From Victivallis lenta (GTDB taxonomy: Bacteria; Verrucomicrobiota; Lentisphaeria; Victivallales; Victivallaceae), in the NCBI RefSeq assembly GCF_009695545.1, contig NZ_VUNS01000004.1, positions 124,001-188,000 on the forward strand: a DNA stretch of 64,000 nt, read 5' to 3'. Shown piece by piece: positions 32,513 through 41,969 of the stretch. The translations under genes were made by a program, and so were the position numbers. The notes beneath the pieces are model-generated. The model did not search any database and was not told the origin of the DNA. It was given only the letters and a program-made list of their open reading frames with translations. The number at the start of each line of letters is the position of its first letter. Position 1 is the stretch's first letter.

Positions 32513-33475
32513 TCAGCTCTCCTGTCCCGTGCCGTTGTAGGCGAGGATGATCTTTTCGAGCAGCGCATGCCGCACGACGTCGCGGGTATCGAAAAAGACG
32601 AAACCGATCTCCTCCACGCTCCGCAGCGTGTCGATCGCATGAAGCAGCCCGGAGCGCTCCCGCCCGGTCAGGTCCGACTGCGACGGGTCGCCGGTGATCA
32701 CGCAGCGCGAATTGAACCCCATGCGGGTCAGGAACATCAGCATCTGCTCAACCGTCGTGTTCTGCGCCTCATCGAGAATGATGAACGCATTGTTCAGCGT
32801 CCGCCCGCGCATGAACGCCAGCGGAGCGACTTCGATCACGCCGCGCTCGATCAGAGCCGACACCTCGTCGAAACTCATCATGTCGTAAAGCGCGTCATAA
32901 AGCGGCCGCAGATACGGCATGATCTTCTCCTCGAGGCTGCCGGGCAGGAACCCGAGGTTCTCGCCCGACTCACGCGCCGGCCGCGTCAGCACGATCCGGC
33001 TCACATTGCCTTTCAGGAATTCCGAGACGGCCAGCGCCATCGCCAGATAGGTTTTGCCGGTACCGGCCGGACCGATGCCGAACACGACATCGAGCCGGCG
33101 GATCGCCCGGACATATTCAAGCTGGCGCCGCGAACGCGGCAGCACTTCGCGCTTTTTCGGGCTGACATCGATCCGCTCCTTCATGAGCTCCCGGATGTCC
33201 CCCTCGCTGCGGTCGCGAAACGACCGGCAGAGGAATTCGAAATCACGCGTTTCCAGCTGCTTCCGGCGAATCTGGTAAAAATGCGAAAGCTCGTCGAAGA
33301 AAGCGGAAGCCCGCGCAACCGCGTCCTCCTCCCCGCTGATCTGAACCCAGTTTTCGCGCGCGACAAGATGCACCCCGAACAGCTTTTCGAGCGTGCGCAG
33401 CGACTTCACCTCATCCCCGGCACAGGCGACATGCCAGGAGAGACCATTGTCGAAATAATATTTGCTCTCCACCAT
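32513..33475 (-). CDS. PhoH-family ATPase
   Basis: A 320-residue protein. A KH-like N-terminal part (about 1-70) precedes the PhoH P-loop ATPase domain, with Walker A GIGPAGTGKT (133-142), RPARESGENLGFLPG and Walker B AFIILDEAQN (about 229-238), then RCVITGDPSQSDL. The family is tied to RNA metabolism and often adjoins ybeY. It is the first gene of the phoH-pgpH-ybeY operon. The start at 33475 has a weak ribosome-binding site; a GTG next to it is also possible. Cytoplasmic. Confidence 0.9.
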   Translation of the reverse strand: MVESKYYFDNGLSWHVACAGDEVKSLRTLEKLFGVHLVARENWVQISGEEDAVARASAFFDELSHFYQIRRKQLETRDFEFLCRSFRDRSEGDIRELMKERIDVSPKKREVLPRSRRQLEYVRAIRRLDVVFGIGPAGTGKTYLAMALAVSEFLKGNVSRIVLTRPARESGENLGFLPGSLEEKIMPYLRPLYDALYDMMSFDEVSALIERGVIEVAPLAFMRGRTLNNAFIILDEAQNTTVEQMLMFLTRMGFNSRCVITGDPSQSDLTGRERSGLLHAIDTLRSVEEIGFVFFDTRDVVRHALLEKIILAYNGTGQES

Positions 33476-33494
33476 CGATAACCGTGTTATTCAG

Positions 33495-33528
33495 AAAAAC
33501 GCGGCCACGGGAACCGTACCCGGGCCGC
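33495..33528 (-). terminator. terminator after the LysM lipoprotein gene
   Basis: On the minus strand GCGGCC-CGGG pairs with CCCG-GGCCGC (one bulged base), followed directly by GTTTTTC. It lies between the LysM gene and phoH, so phoH probably has its own promoter or receives only readthrough. Confidence 0.75.
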
Positions 33529-33571
33529 GCCGTTCCGGAGGGCCAGGCTGCCCTTCCTGTTGTCGAATCAA

Positions 33572-34174
33572 TTACAGCTGGGGAATCCGGATTTTCAGCC
33601 CCAGCGGCAACCGGTTCGGATTCTTGATCACGTCCTTGTTCGCCTCGTAGATCCGATCGAAAAGCCGTCCGTCCTTGTAGAATTTCTTCGCGATGACGGA
33701 GAGCGAATCTCCGGGCTTCACCACATATTCCGTATATTTGACCGCAGGAGCGGCAGGCGTCTTTGCCGGTGCGGCGCCTTTGTCCGCGGCCGGAACGGCG
33801 ACAGCGCCTTCCGCATCCTCCGCGGCCGGTTCAAGCACGAGCCCGTCGTTCACCGTTTCGACGGCGGCCGGGTCCTCGGCCGCTTCTCCCGCAGCCGGAA
33901 TCTCCGTCACCACCTCTTCCGCCTCGACCGTCTCTTCAACGGCGGGAGACGCCGGCTGCTCCACAACCGGGACCACCGACTGCAGCGGGGTATTCTTGTC
34001 CTTGATCGCCGGCGGGGCGGTGCGGGGCGGACGGAACCCCGGATAACTTTCGCTGACGATCGCATTCCACTGCACTTCCGCATCACCCAGCTCGACTTCG
34101 GCCAGCTGCGGCTGACAACCGGCGGCCAGGGCCAGCAGAACCGCGCCACTCAAACCGACTGCAAAAGCTTTCAT
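33572..34174 (-). CDS. LysM-domain lipoprotein
   Basis: A 200-residue protein. The lipoprotein signal ends LALAAGC (Cys20). A long acidic Ala/Glu/Pro-rich linker spans about 60-140. A C-terminal LysM domain (about 150-200) begins YVVKPGDSLSVIAKKFY and ends LPLGLKIRIPQL. LysM binds peptidoglycan, so the protein probably links an envelope membrane to the cell wall. AGGAGG lies 6 bases before the ATG at 34174. A clear terminator follows. Confidence 0.9.
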   Translation of the reverse strand: MKAFAVGLSGAVLLALAAGCQPQLAEVELGDAEVQWNAIVSESYPGFRPPRTAPPAIKDKNTPLQSVVPVVEQPASPAVEETVEAEEVVTEIPAAGEAAEDPAAVETVNDGLVLEPAAEDAEGAVAVPAADKGAAPAKTPAAPAVKYTEYVVKPGDSLSVIAKKFYKDGRLFDRIYEANKDVIKNPNRLPLGLKIRIPQL

Positions 34175-34326
34175 AACTCCGCCTCCTATCAAAAAAAACG
34201 AGTATAAAACATTGATCCGGCAATTGCCGTTTCTCCGGCCGGCACCGCCTTCAGACACTTTTCTAAAATATATCCCATTTTTTCTCAAAAACAACCTGGC
34301 CGGAAGTGTTTCCGCAAAAAAAACGG

Positions 34327-34361
34327 AAAAAGCCGCCCCGCCGGACCGGCGGAAACGGCTT
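34327..34361 (-). terminator. terminator of the fab operon
   Basis: On the minus strand AAGCCG...CCGCC-GGTCC-GGCGG...CGGCTT with an internal mismatch, followed by TTT directly after the stem, 23 bp past the fabF stop. Confidence 0.7.
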
Positions 34362-34383
34362 TCTGCTTCTGCGAAGCTGCCGA

Positions 34384-35637
34384 CTATTCGAATTTGCGGA
34401 AGATCAGCACTCCGTTGTGGCCGCCGAACCCGAGGTTCTGGTTCACCGCGACCTTCACGTTGCGTTCCTTCGCCTTGTTCGGTGTGACGTCCAGATCGCA
34501 GGCCGGGTCCGGCGTCTCGTAATTGATCGTCGGGGCGATGATTCCGGTCTCGATCGTCTTCACGCAGACGATCGACTCGAGGCCGCCGGCCGCGCCGAGG
34601 CCGTGGCCGGTCGCTCCCTTCGTGCTGCTGACCGACACCTTGCCGGCATGTTCCTTCAGCACCGACTTCAGCGCCATCGTCTCGAACTTGTCGTTCAGCT
34701 CGGTGCTGGTGCCGTGGGCGTTGATGTAATCGATATCCTCCGGATTCAGCCCGGCATGACGCAGCGCAACCTGCAGCGCGCGGGCCATGCCCTCGCCTTC
34801 CGGATGCGGCGCGGTGATATGATGCGCATCGCCGGTCGCGCCGTAGCCGACCAGCTCGGCCAGGATCGTCGCGCCGCGCTTCTTCGCGTGCTCGTACTCT
34901 TCGAGGATCATGACCCCCGCACCCTCGCTCATGACGAATCCGTCGCGGTTCAGGTCGAACGGACGGCTCGCGTGCTGCGGGTCGTCGTTGCGGGTGCTCA
35001 GCGCCTTCAGCGCGCAGAACCCGGCCACGCCGAGCGGAACGATCGTCGCTTCGGTTCCGCCGCAGATCATGATGTCCGCGTCGTCACGCTTGATCGCCCA
35101 GAACGATTCCCCGATCGAATGGGTGCCCGTCGAGCAGGCGGTGACCAGCCCCATATTCGGGCCGCCCGCGCCGTAACGCATCGAAATGTTGCCCGAAGCG
35201 ATGTCGCCGATCATCATCGGAATCAGGAACGGAGAGATGCGGCCCGGGCCGCGTTCGAGCAGCACCCGGTCCTGATCGCTCATGGTCGCAAGGCCGCCGA
35301 TCCCGCTCGACACGATCACGCCGACGCGGTTCGGATCGATTTCGCTGCCCCGCAGGTCTTTCGGCAGCCCGGCGGTCGCCATGGCTTCGTCGGAGGCGGC
35401 GATCGCATACTGGCAGAAGAGGTCGAGACGCTTCGCGTCCTTCGGATTCATGTATCCGCTGAAATCGAAATCCTTGACCTCCCCGGCGATCTGCGTCCGG
35501 TATTCCGAGGCGTCGAACCGGGTGATCTTCCCGATCCCGCACCGGCCGTTGATCAAAGCGTCCCAGAAATCCGGAACGTTGTTGCCGACGCACGAAATCA
35601 CGCCGTATCCGGTAACTACAACACGTCTGTTGTTCAT
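34384..35637 (-). CDS. fabF: beta-ketoacyl-ACP synthase II
   Basis: A 417-residue thiolase-fold enzyme that condenses malonyl-ACP with acyl-ACP in fatty-acid elongation. Catalytic residues are Cys168 (TACSTGTH), His308 (NAHGTST) and His345 (KGATGHGLGAAG). The C-terminal NQNLGFGGHN stands where NSFGFGGTN is usual. Length is normal. It follows acpP by 176 bp on the same strand, and a terminator follows. Last gene of the fabD-fabG-acpP-fabF cluster. Confidence 0.95.
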   Translation of the reverse strand: MNNRRVVVTGYGVISCVGNNVPDFWDALINGRCGIGKITRFDASEYRTQIAGEVKDFDFSGYMNPKDAKRLDLFCQYAIAASDEAMATAGLPKDLRGSEIDPNRVGVIVSSGIGGLATMSDQDRVLLERGPGRISPFLIPMMIGDIASGNISMRYGAGGPNMGLVTACSTGTHSIGESFWAIKRDDADIMICGGTEATIVPLGVAGFCALKALSTRNDDPQHASRPFDLNRDGFVMSEGAGVMILEEYEHAKKRGATILAELVGYGATGDAHHITAPHPEGEGMARALQVALRHAGLNPEDIDYINAHGTSTELNDKFETMALKSVLKEHAGKVSVSSTKGATGHGLGAAGGLESIVCVKTIETGIIAPTINYETPDPACDLDVTPNKAKERNVKVAVNQNLGFGGHNGVLIFRKFE

Positions 35638-35813
35638 ATCGTCCTTGCTACTCCTTCACTCACCGCGGAATCTGGCCGCCGGATGTTCTTAACAGAAAAC
35701 AGGACCACCTTGCGTATGGATTACGAAAAGTGGCCCGTTTTTCGAGTGCCTGCGCACTGTCTTACGCACCGGCCAGGCCTTTCCAGCTCAGGAACCGTGC
35801 GGGCAAAGAGGAT

Positions 35814-36053
35814 TTACTCCTGGCTCTTGCCTTCGACGTACTTGATCGCATCGCCGACGGTGGTCAGCTTCTCGGCATCTTCATCCGGAATCTCGGAGCC
35901 GAATTCTTCTTCCAGCGCCATCACGAGCTCGACCTGATCGAGGGAGTCGGCGCCGAGGTCTTCGATGAACTTCGCTTCCGGCGTAACCTGATCCTCGGAA
36001 ACCCCGAGCTGTTCGACGACGATTTTCTTCACTTTGTCAGCAACAGAAGACAT
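35814..36053 (-). CDS. acpP: acyl carrier protein
   Basis: A 79-residue acidic protein with the phosphopantetheine attachment site [10 protein letters not shown] (Ser37). It carries the growing acyl chain between fatty-acid synthase enzymes in the cytoplasm. The ATG at 36053 follows AAGGGGA at suitable spacing; a TTG two codons upstream would be in frame but is unnecessary. It lies between fabG and fabF, the usual order. Confidence 0.96.
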   Translation of the reverse strand: MSSVADKVKKIVVEQLGVSEDQVTPEAKFIEDLGADSLDQVELVMALEEEFGSEIPDEDAEKLTTVGDAIKYVEGKSQE

Positions 36054-36235
36054 TTTCAATCCCCTTTTTCGTTAGGTTATTCTCTTTACCGTGCAATGCC
36101 GTTTATTCATTTTCGTCTCAGCATATCATTGGCTTAATATGCCCCCGGGCACGGCAAATGTCAAATTCAATTCTTGAAATATTTCAGATTTTTTGCATTT
36201 CCCCACCCGAAAAAGAGCGGGGAAACAGCTCAAAA

Positions 36236-36988
36236 TCACATCAACATGCCGCCGTCGACATTGATGACCTGCCCGGTCACGTAATCCGAGTCGGGCGAGC
36301 AGAGGAAGTAGACCACGTTCGCCACATCCTCCGGCCGGCCGCCGCGCCTGGCCGGGATCACCGTCAGGAACGCATCGCGCGCCTCCTGCGGAAGCTTCTC
36401 GGTCATCGCGGTTTCGATGAAGCCCGGCGCGACCGCGTTGACCTGGATGTTCCGGGTCGCGAACTCCTTCGCCGTGGTCTTGGCCAGCGCAATGACGCCC
36501 GCCTTCGAAGCCGAGTAGTTCGCCTGCCCGACGTTGCCCATGCGACCGACAACCGACGCGATGTTCACGATCTTGCCGGCGCGCTGCTTCATCATCGGGC
36601 GGACTGCCGCCTTCGTGAAATTGAAGGTTCCCTTCAAATTCACCGCGATGACGGCGTCCCACATATCTTCGGTCATCTTCAGCATCAGCGTATCCTTCGT
36701 GATGCCGGCGTTGTTGACCAGGATATCGAGGCGGCCGAAGTCCCTGACCACCGCCGCGACCGTGTTTTCAGCGTCCTCGAATTTCGCGACGTTCGCCGCA
36801 TAGGCGCGGGCCTCGATCCCCTGCGCGCTGAACTCGTCGGCCGTGGCCTGCGCCACGTCGAGCATGATATCGACAATCGCCAGTTTCGCGCCTTCCGCCG
36901 CGAGACGGGCCGAAATCGCTTTGCCGATGCCGCGGGCACCGCCGGTAACCAGGGCGACCTTGCCCTCCAAACGCTTTTCACAACTCAT
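36236..36988 (-). CDS. fabG: 3-oxoacyl-ACP reductase
   Basis: A 250-residue short-chain dehydrogenase. It has the NADP-binding TGGARGIG (15-22), NNAG (92-95) and the catalytic set Ser145, Tyr158, Lys162 (YSASK). The C-terminus ends VTGQVINVDGGMLM as in FabG. It reduces beta-ketoacyl-ACP in fatty-acid elongation. It lies between fabD (87 bp upstream) and acpP, which supports FabG over other short-chain dehydrogenases. AAAGGGA precedes the ATG. Confidence 0.94.
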   Translation of the reverse strand: MSCEKRLEGKVALVTGGARGIGKAISARLAAEGAKLAIVDIMLDVAQATADEFSAQGIEARAYAANVAKFEDAENTVAAVVRDFGRLDILVNNAGITKDTLMLKMTEDMWDAVIAVNLKGTFNFTKAAVRPMMKQRAGKIVNIASVVGRMGNVGQANYSASKAGVIALAKTTAKEFATRNIQVNAVAPGFIETAMTEKLPQEARDAFLTVIPARRGGRPEDVANVVYFLCSPDSDYVTGQVINVDGGMLM

Positions 36989-37075
36989 CGATGAATCCCT
37001 TTCCTTTGGATTGATGCCTGAATTTATTCTCCCGCAGGCGCGCGGCGGCCGTTCGCCCGCCGCGGCCCGGTTCCC

Positions 37076-37990
37076 TCAGAGAGCGAGCGAGTCGAGCGAC
37101 TCCACGCTGTTGACATTGAAGTACGGCACATCGGGCAGCGTCCGGCGCAGCAGCCCGGTCAGCACGTTGCCGGGGCCGAATTCGATCATGGCGTCTCCGC
37201 CCGCCGCGACCATGGCGCGCACGCACTCCTCCCAGCGCACCGAGCCCGCGACCTGCGCAGCCAGGTTCGCCCTGAGCTCCGCGACGTCCTTCGCCGGAGC
37301 GGCCGTATAATTGTGGTAGACCGGAACAGCCGGAACCGTCATCGGCGCCGCCTCGAGAACCGGTTTCAGCGCCTCGCCGGCCGGAGCCATGAGCCGGGAG
37401 TGGAACGCGCCGGCCACATTGAGGACGATCACCTTGCGCATGCCGCGGTTCTTCAGTTCCTCGACCGCCTCCGCAAGCTTCTCCTTTTCGCCCGAAATCA
37501 CGATCTGGCCGGGGCTGTTGAAGTTCGCCACGTCGATGCCGCAGGCGGCGCAGACCTCCCGGATGACCTCCGGATCGCCGGAGAGCACCGAGGCCATTCC
37601 GCCCGAGGTCGAGCGGCAGGCGCGGTCCATGAGCTCGGCGCGCTGCGCGAGCAGCTTCAGCCCTTCAGCGAAACGGAAGGCGCCGCCCGCATAAAGGGCG
37701 CCGTATTCACCGAGACTGAGCCCGGCGCAGGCGACCGGCTTCACCTCCGGGAACTTCTCCCGGAACGCATCCAGCGCCGCACAGCTCATCGTATAGATCG
37801 CGGGCTGGCAGTAACGGCTCTCGGTCAGCTTTTCGGCCGGACCGTCGAAGATGATCGAGCTCTGGTCATAGCCGAGCACAGCGTCCGCCTCCTCGAACCG
37901 GGCTTTCGCCGCGGGAAATGCTTCCACCAGGTCCTTGCCCATTCCGACGGCTTGCGCCCCCTGCCCCGAAAATACGAAAAACGGCTTCAT
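37076..37990 (-). CDS. fabD: malonyl-CoA:ACP transacylase
   Basis: A 304-residue acyltransferase with N-terminal FVFSGQGAQAVGMG, nucleophile Ser92 and catalytic His197 (AFHSRLM). The serine motif reads GLSLGEY instead of the common GHSLGEY. It loads malonyl units onto ACP. The ATG at 37990 follows AAGGGGTG; a start 9 codons upstream lacks a signal. First gene of the fab cluster, with a promoter upstream. fabH and the other fatty-acid genes are not here. Confidence 0.94.
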   Translation of the reverse strand: MKPFFVFSGQGAQAVGMGKDLVEAFPAAKARFEEADAVLGYDQSSIIFDGPAEKLTESRYCQPAIYTMSCAALDAFREKFPEVKPVACAGLSLGEYGALYAGGAFRFAEGLKLLAQRAELMDRACRSTSGGMASVLSGDPEVIREVCAACGIDVANFNSPGQIVISGEKEKLAEAVEELKNRGMRKVIVLNVAGAFHSRLMAPAGEALKPVLEAAPMTVPAVPVYHNYTAAPAKDVAELRANLAAQVAGSVRWEECVRAMVAAGGDAMIEFGPGNVLTGLLRRTLPDVPYFNVNSVESLDSLAL

Positions 37991-38035
37991 CGGCACCCCT
38001 TTCTTCCCTGTTTCCAAACCAAAAACAACTTTTCT

Positions 38036-38063
38036 AAAGTAACACCGATCCGGCTTTTTTCAA
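38036..38063 (-). promoter_or_regulatory. promoter of the fab operon
   Basis: On the minus strand TTGAAA (38058-38063), a 16-bp spacer and TACTTT (38036-38041), 46 bases before fabD. Confidence 0.45.
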
Positions 38064-38177
38064 GTTTCTCCGCCGGAAAATACCGGAGCGGCCCGAAGCA
38101 TGCGGCGGAGAACCGCGCCGAAGAAGCGGCTACGGCGGGAAAAATGCCGTCTCCGCCCTCCTCTTCCCGCATCCGCC

Positions 38178-38206
38178 TTGAAAAATCCCGCTTTCCGCGG
38201 TATGTT
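38178..38206 (+). promoter_or_regulatory. promoter of the lone pseudopilin gene
   Basis: TTGAAA (38178-38183), a 17-bp spacer and TATGTT (38201-38206), 38 bases before the ATG. Confidence 0.5.
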
Positions 38207-38243
38207 ATCTGCTTCAAAACCGTACGGAAGCTGCTGCCGCTCC

Positions 38244-39014
38244 ATGAAAAGGTCTTTCACACTCATCGAACTGCTTGTCACGATCGCGGTCATCGCGATC
38301 CTGGCCGGTATGCTGCTGCCGGCACTTTCGCGGGCGCGGGAAAGCGGCAGGACCGCCACGTGCGCCGGCGGCCTCCGGCAATTGACGGCCGCGAATATAC
38401 TGTACAGCAATGACTTCGGCGTTTTCGTCAAAATCCGGGCGGACAAAGCGTCGACCATCTACTGGTACGGGGCGAACGTCTCGGGCGGAATGGACCCCGG
38501 CGCCAGGAAATACGACTACACGGCCGGGCCGCTCTACCCCTATTACGGCCGGGCCGCGCGCGCCATCATCTGCCCGACCCTCGCTCTGACCGCCGGGCTC
38601 GACACCGGCGACCTGTCGCGCATGGCCTCCTCCGGCGGGTACGGCTACGCCAGCCGCAGATATTCGACCGCGAAATATTACCTCGGGCAGATCAGCAACG
38701 GCATCACCCGGCCCGGTTCGATCCGGAATCCGTCGCAGGCGGTCATGTTCGGCGACAGCCAGATCAGCAGAAATGCGACCGGCCCGCAGCTCTGTCCGCA
38801 CGGCGAAGGCATGGGAAACACCTACGGAACCGTCGGCTTCCGCCACGCGCGGAAAGCAAACGTCTCCCGCGCGGACGGCCATGTCGCCGCCGAGCAGTTC
38901 GCTGCGGGAGACGAAGCGAACCTCTACGGCAGTTTCGGAGACCCGGCGGAGAGCCCGAGGCTTTTCAACTGCCTCTGGCCCGACCATGCGGAGACCCTCG
39001 CCGAAGTGCCGTAA
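38244..39014 (+). CDS. pseudopilin-like protein with H-X9-DG motif, own promoter
   Basis: A 256-residue protein with leader MKRS then [20 protein letters not shown], Glu at mature position 5 and Ser instead of Gly before the Phe. The C-terminal part has RHARKANVSRADGH, a His-X9-Asp-Gly motif. It is inner-membrane anchored with a periplasmic domain. Unlike the other four copies here it is not in an operon with a hydrolase: it is transcribed toward the hydrolase at 39051-41951 and ends 37 bp from that gene's stop. It has its own promoter and only a weak ribosome-binding site (GGAAG). Confidence 0.85.
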   Translation: MKRSFTLIELLVTIAVIAILAGMLLPALSRARESGRTATCAGGLRQLTAANILYSNDFGVFVKIRADKASTIYWYGANVSGGMDPGARKYDYTAGPLYPYYGRAARAIICPTLALTAGLDTGDLSRMASSGGYGYASRRYSTAKYYLGQISNGITRPGSIRNPSQAVMFGDSQISRNATGPQLCPHGEGMGNTYGTVGFRHARKANVSRADGHVAAEQFAAGDEANLYGSFGDPAESPRLFNCLWPDHAETLAEVP

Positions 39015-39050
39015 AGAGGGCGGACGCGACAACTCGTTTCTCCGCAGCGC

Positions 39051-41951
39051 TCAGGGGCGGCGGACGATCTTCACGTTGCGAATCCAGTAAGTGACTTCCG
39101 CCCCCTTCGGGTTGAAGCCGATCCGCAGCGTGCGGACCCGCTCGAGCGCAACGCCGTCAAGCGGCACAAAGCGCGTCCCCCACTTCTCCGCCGGCGGCTC
39201 GGTGCGCAGATGGACGTCGTTCTTCCGGCCCGCCTCATCCTCCGTAACCGCCATCAGGTACGAGAGGTCGTAACCGGGCTTGTCCGCAACGGCGCAGATC
39301 TCATACGAGATGCCGGCCGCGCCCGCCAGCGACTCCCTCGGCAGTTCGAGCGGCAGCTCCGGGTAGATCCAGCGCCCGTCCTGCGGTTCAAAGCGGACTT
39401 TGAACTCCACGGCGCGTTCGGCACGGTCGTAACCGATCGTCATCGCACCGCCGGCGTTGCTCCGCCACCGCGCCGGATCGGTCGGTATTTCAAGCTCGAC
39501 GCCGACCTCCGCCAGCCGGGAACTGCAGATCAGCGGAACAGTCAGGCGCGTGATCTCCCGGCCGTCGAACACGCCGCCGAATTCGAGCGCCGATTCGAAG
39601 GCGCCGTCGGAATAAGCCGGCGTATATTCCGCCTCGAAGGAGACCGATGCGAAGGGCGGAATCTCCACCCTCTCCGGGAGCCCGGTCAGCGTTCCGCCCT
39701 TCACGGCGATGCGGCCGTTTTTCGTCCTGCCGCTCAAATTGAACACATGCAACGTCAGCCTGCCGCTCTTTCCGGGCAGGTCGGCCGCGTTTTTCCCGGG
39801 CAGCAGCCGGAAATCGTTCGAAAGGTCCGCCTTGAGGACGACGGCGAGCTCCCGCTCCGCAAACGCGGCGGAGGATTCCCCTTTCGGCGGCACGGGAACG
39901 GACGGTTCCAATGCCAGATCGCCGGTCACATAGGCCGTCATCGCCGAAACCGGCAGTTCCAGGCGGCCGTCCCGGCTCTCCTGCTGCTTCGATCTCCCCC
40001 AGATATCGGTCACCGTGCAGCTGCCGGAACGGACCGGAATCGATATGGTTCCGGGCGGAGTCGCGGCCTTCGCTTCGCCGTCGCGGGGAGACACCGCCCA
40101 GAAAGCCAATGTCTTTTCCCCGTCCGGCCGGCGGTACAGGACGCCGCGGACCGACGGAGCCGGATCGAGTGAACCGAGGCAGACCGCGTTCCCGAGCACA
40201 CGATTCAGGGCGGCTATCGCAAGGAATCCCGGCTCCACCGTATAATCGCGGCGCAGCAGCCCCCACACCTTCGCGCCGCCGCGCTCGTTGACCGGCGGCA
40301 GGACAAAAAAGAAGTTGCGGTCCACCCCGGCGGCCTGCAGCGTGAGCGCCGACTTCGGAATGAACTCGGCCACCATCAGCTCCTGCTGCGGCGAATGGGC
40401 CCGAAGCCCCGGAACCGGAGAAGCCTCTTCGCCGTTCCCCTCCGAATCGGTGCCGCTCTCCGTGAACCAGAGCGGTTTCCCGGCGGCTCCGTTCCGGGCC
40501 AGCATATCTCGGATGTCGCGCACCATGACCGGGTAATTCGCCACCGGCCGGTAGGTGTGAAAGCTCAGGATGTCGAAATACCCCGCCGCATCGTTGTCGA
40601 AAAAGGTCTGGTAATACGGAATCAGCGGATGCAGGCAGAAACCGCCCTGCATGACCTTGACCGACGGAGCCCCGGCCTTGAACCCGAGATAAGCCGCCTT
40701 CTGGGCGGCCGCGAAATCCCAGGCCGATTCGGAGGCGAAACCGCCGTCCGGCTCGTTCCAGAACTCCCAGGCGCCGATTTTCCCCTCGAACTCCCGGGCC
40801 AGCGCCTCGGAGAAGCGGTAGAGCGCCAGAAGATCGTCCGGCAGTTTCCGCGAAACCGTCCGCGTCCGCGCCGGCGCATCGTGGAACGTGCTTGCGATGC
40901 CGATTCCGCGTTCCGCCAGAAGCTTCGCGTTGACCGCATATTTGCCCCAGGCGTACTCGCCGGGACGCGGTTCGCACTGTCCCCACGAGATCCGTTCGCG
41001 GACGCTGCCGAAACCGCCGAGCCGGCAAAGCTCGCTCACCGTCTCATATGCGTCGCCCGAAAGCAGCGGACCGGTATAATCGGGCGCGGCCAGCCAGCTC
41101 TGCGCGCTGTCCACCGAAAAGAAGCTCTGCGGATTCCGCCGGTATGAGGCCGGATCGGCGACGACGGCGAACGTGCGCCGCCCCTGCCAGTCGACTCCGT
41201 TCCCGGCCAGCGTCAGCGCATAATAGCCGATGCCGGGGTTCGGCAAGGTCAGTGCGCCGCTCTCCGGCCAGCTGCCGGAAGCGACGGTTTCACCGTCGAT
41301 CGAGGTGATCTCGTAGGTTTCCGGAAGGCAAACACCCTCCTTCAGCCGAAGCTCGACCGGCTGGCCGACATGGAACACCGTACCGGGCGCCGCCGCCTCC
41401 ACGGCGGAGGCGACCGGAACCGGAGACGCCGCGATTTTCGCCGCAAACGCGGCCGGAACCTCGACCTGGATATTCCGCAGCCGGAACACGGCGCGATCGC
41501 CTTTCGGGTTGATGCCGATCCGCAGCACCTTCGCTTTATCGAGCGTCCGCCCGGACAAGTCGACTTCGACCGTTCTCCACTCCGTGCCCGGAACAGGGAA
41601 CGGGATCTCGGCCCCCGGGGAGATCTGCACGAACGCGCAATTGATTCCGTCCCGCACGGTCGCCGCATCCGCCTGAATCTCAAACCGCAGCTTTCCGGCA
41701 TGGGCGAACGATTCGGATGCCTTCAGGTCGATCTGCGGGTAGACCCAGAAATCGGCCGCGCCGTTCCGTTCGGCGGAACAGCGGACCGCCTTCGCCTCCC
41801 GGTCGTACTCCACGCTCATCCGGCCGGACGTGTTCGGGCGGAACCGGCCGGCCCGGTTCAGCCCGGCCGACCACGGCTGGACCGCCGGAGAATCCGCCCG
41901 CAGCAGGACGGCGAAGGCTGCCAGCAGCAGGATTGAGATCGTCAGCTTCAT
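39051..41951 (-). CDS. secreted clan GH-A-like glycoside hydrolase with duplicated flanking modules
   Basis: A 966-residue protein with a signal peptide (about 1-19). A beta module (about 25-165) ends RIGINPKGDRAVFRLRNIQV. A TIM-barrel region spans about 260-620, with acid/base candidate Glu400 in EFWNEPDGG and nucleophile candidate Glu498 in WFTESGTD. A Fibronectin-like region (about 660-810) precedes a C-terminal module (about 815-966) that ends RIGFNPKGAEVTYWIRNVKI and is homologous to the first one. The two repeats resemble carbohydrate-binding modules. WNEP plus TES is the GH39/GH5-like pattern. It follows the pseudopilin gene by 18 bp, with GGAGAG before the ATG. Target glycan unknown. 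Confidence 0.8.
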   Translation of the reverse strand: MKLTISILLLAAFAVLLRADSPAVQPWSAGLNRAGRFRPNTSGRMSVEYDREAKAVRCSAERNGAADFWVYPQIDLKASESFAHAGKLRFEIQADAATVRDGINCAFVQISPGAEIPFPVPGTEWRTVEVDLSGRTLDKAKVLRIGINPKGDRAVFRLRNIQVEVPAAFAAKIAASPVPVASAVEAAAPGTVFHVGQPVELRLKEGVCLPETYEITSIDGETVASGSWPESGALTLPNPGIGYYALTLAGNGVDWQGRRTFAVVADPASYRRNPQSFFSVDSAQSWLAAPDYTGPLLSGDAYETVSELCRLGGFGSVRERISWGQCEPRPGEYAWGKYAVNAKLLAERGIGIASTFHDAPARTRTVSRKLPDDLLALYRFSEALAREFEGKIGAWEFWNEPDGGFASESAWDFAAAQKAAYLGFKAGAPSVKVMQGGFCLHPLIPYYQTFFDNDAAGYFDILSFHTYRPVANYPVMVRDIRDMLARNGAAGKPLWFTESGTDSEGNGEEASPVPGLRAHSPQQELMVAEFIPKSALTLQAAGVDRNFFFVLPPVNERGGAKVWGLLRRDYTVEPGFLAIAALNRVLGNAVCLGSLDPAPSVRGVLYRRPDGEKTLAFWAVSPRDGEAKAATPPGTISIPVRSGSCTVTDIWGRSKQQESRDGRLELPVSAMTAYVTGDLALEPSVPVPPKGESSAAFAERELAVVLKADLSNDFRLLPGKNAADLPGKSGRLTLHVFNLSGRTKNGRIAVKGGTLTGLPERVEIPPFASVSFEAEYTPAYSDGAFESALEFGGVFDGREITRLTVPLICSSRLAEVGVELEIPTDPARWRSNAGGAMTIGYDRAERAVEFKVRFEPQDGRWIYPELPLELPRESLAGAAGISYEICAVADKPGYDLSYLMAVTEDEAGRKNDVHLRTEPPAEKWGTRFVPLDGVALERVRTLRIGFNPKGAEVTYWIRNVKIVRRP

Positions 41952-41969
41952 TCTTCACTCTCCTCGCCT

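Noticed and set aside
29969-33481. 1170-codon open frame opposite phoH-pgpH-ybeY
   Set aside because: The composition is Arg/His/Asp-rich with no domains; the minus strand holds three clear conserved genes.
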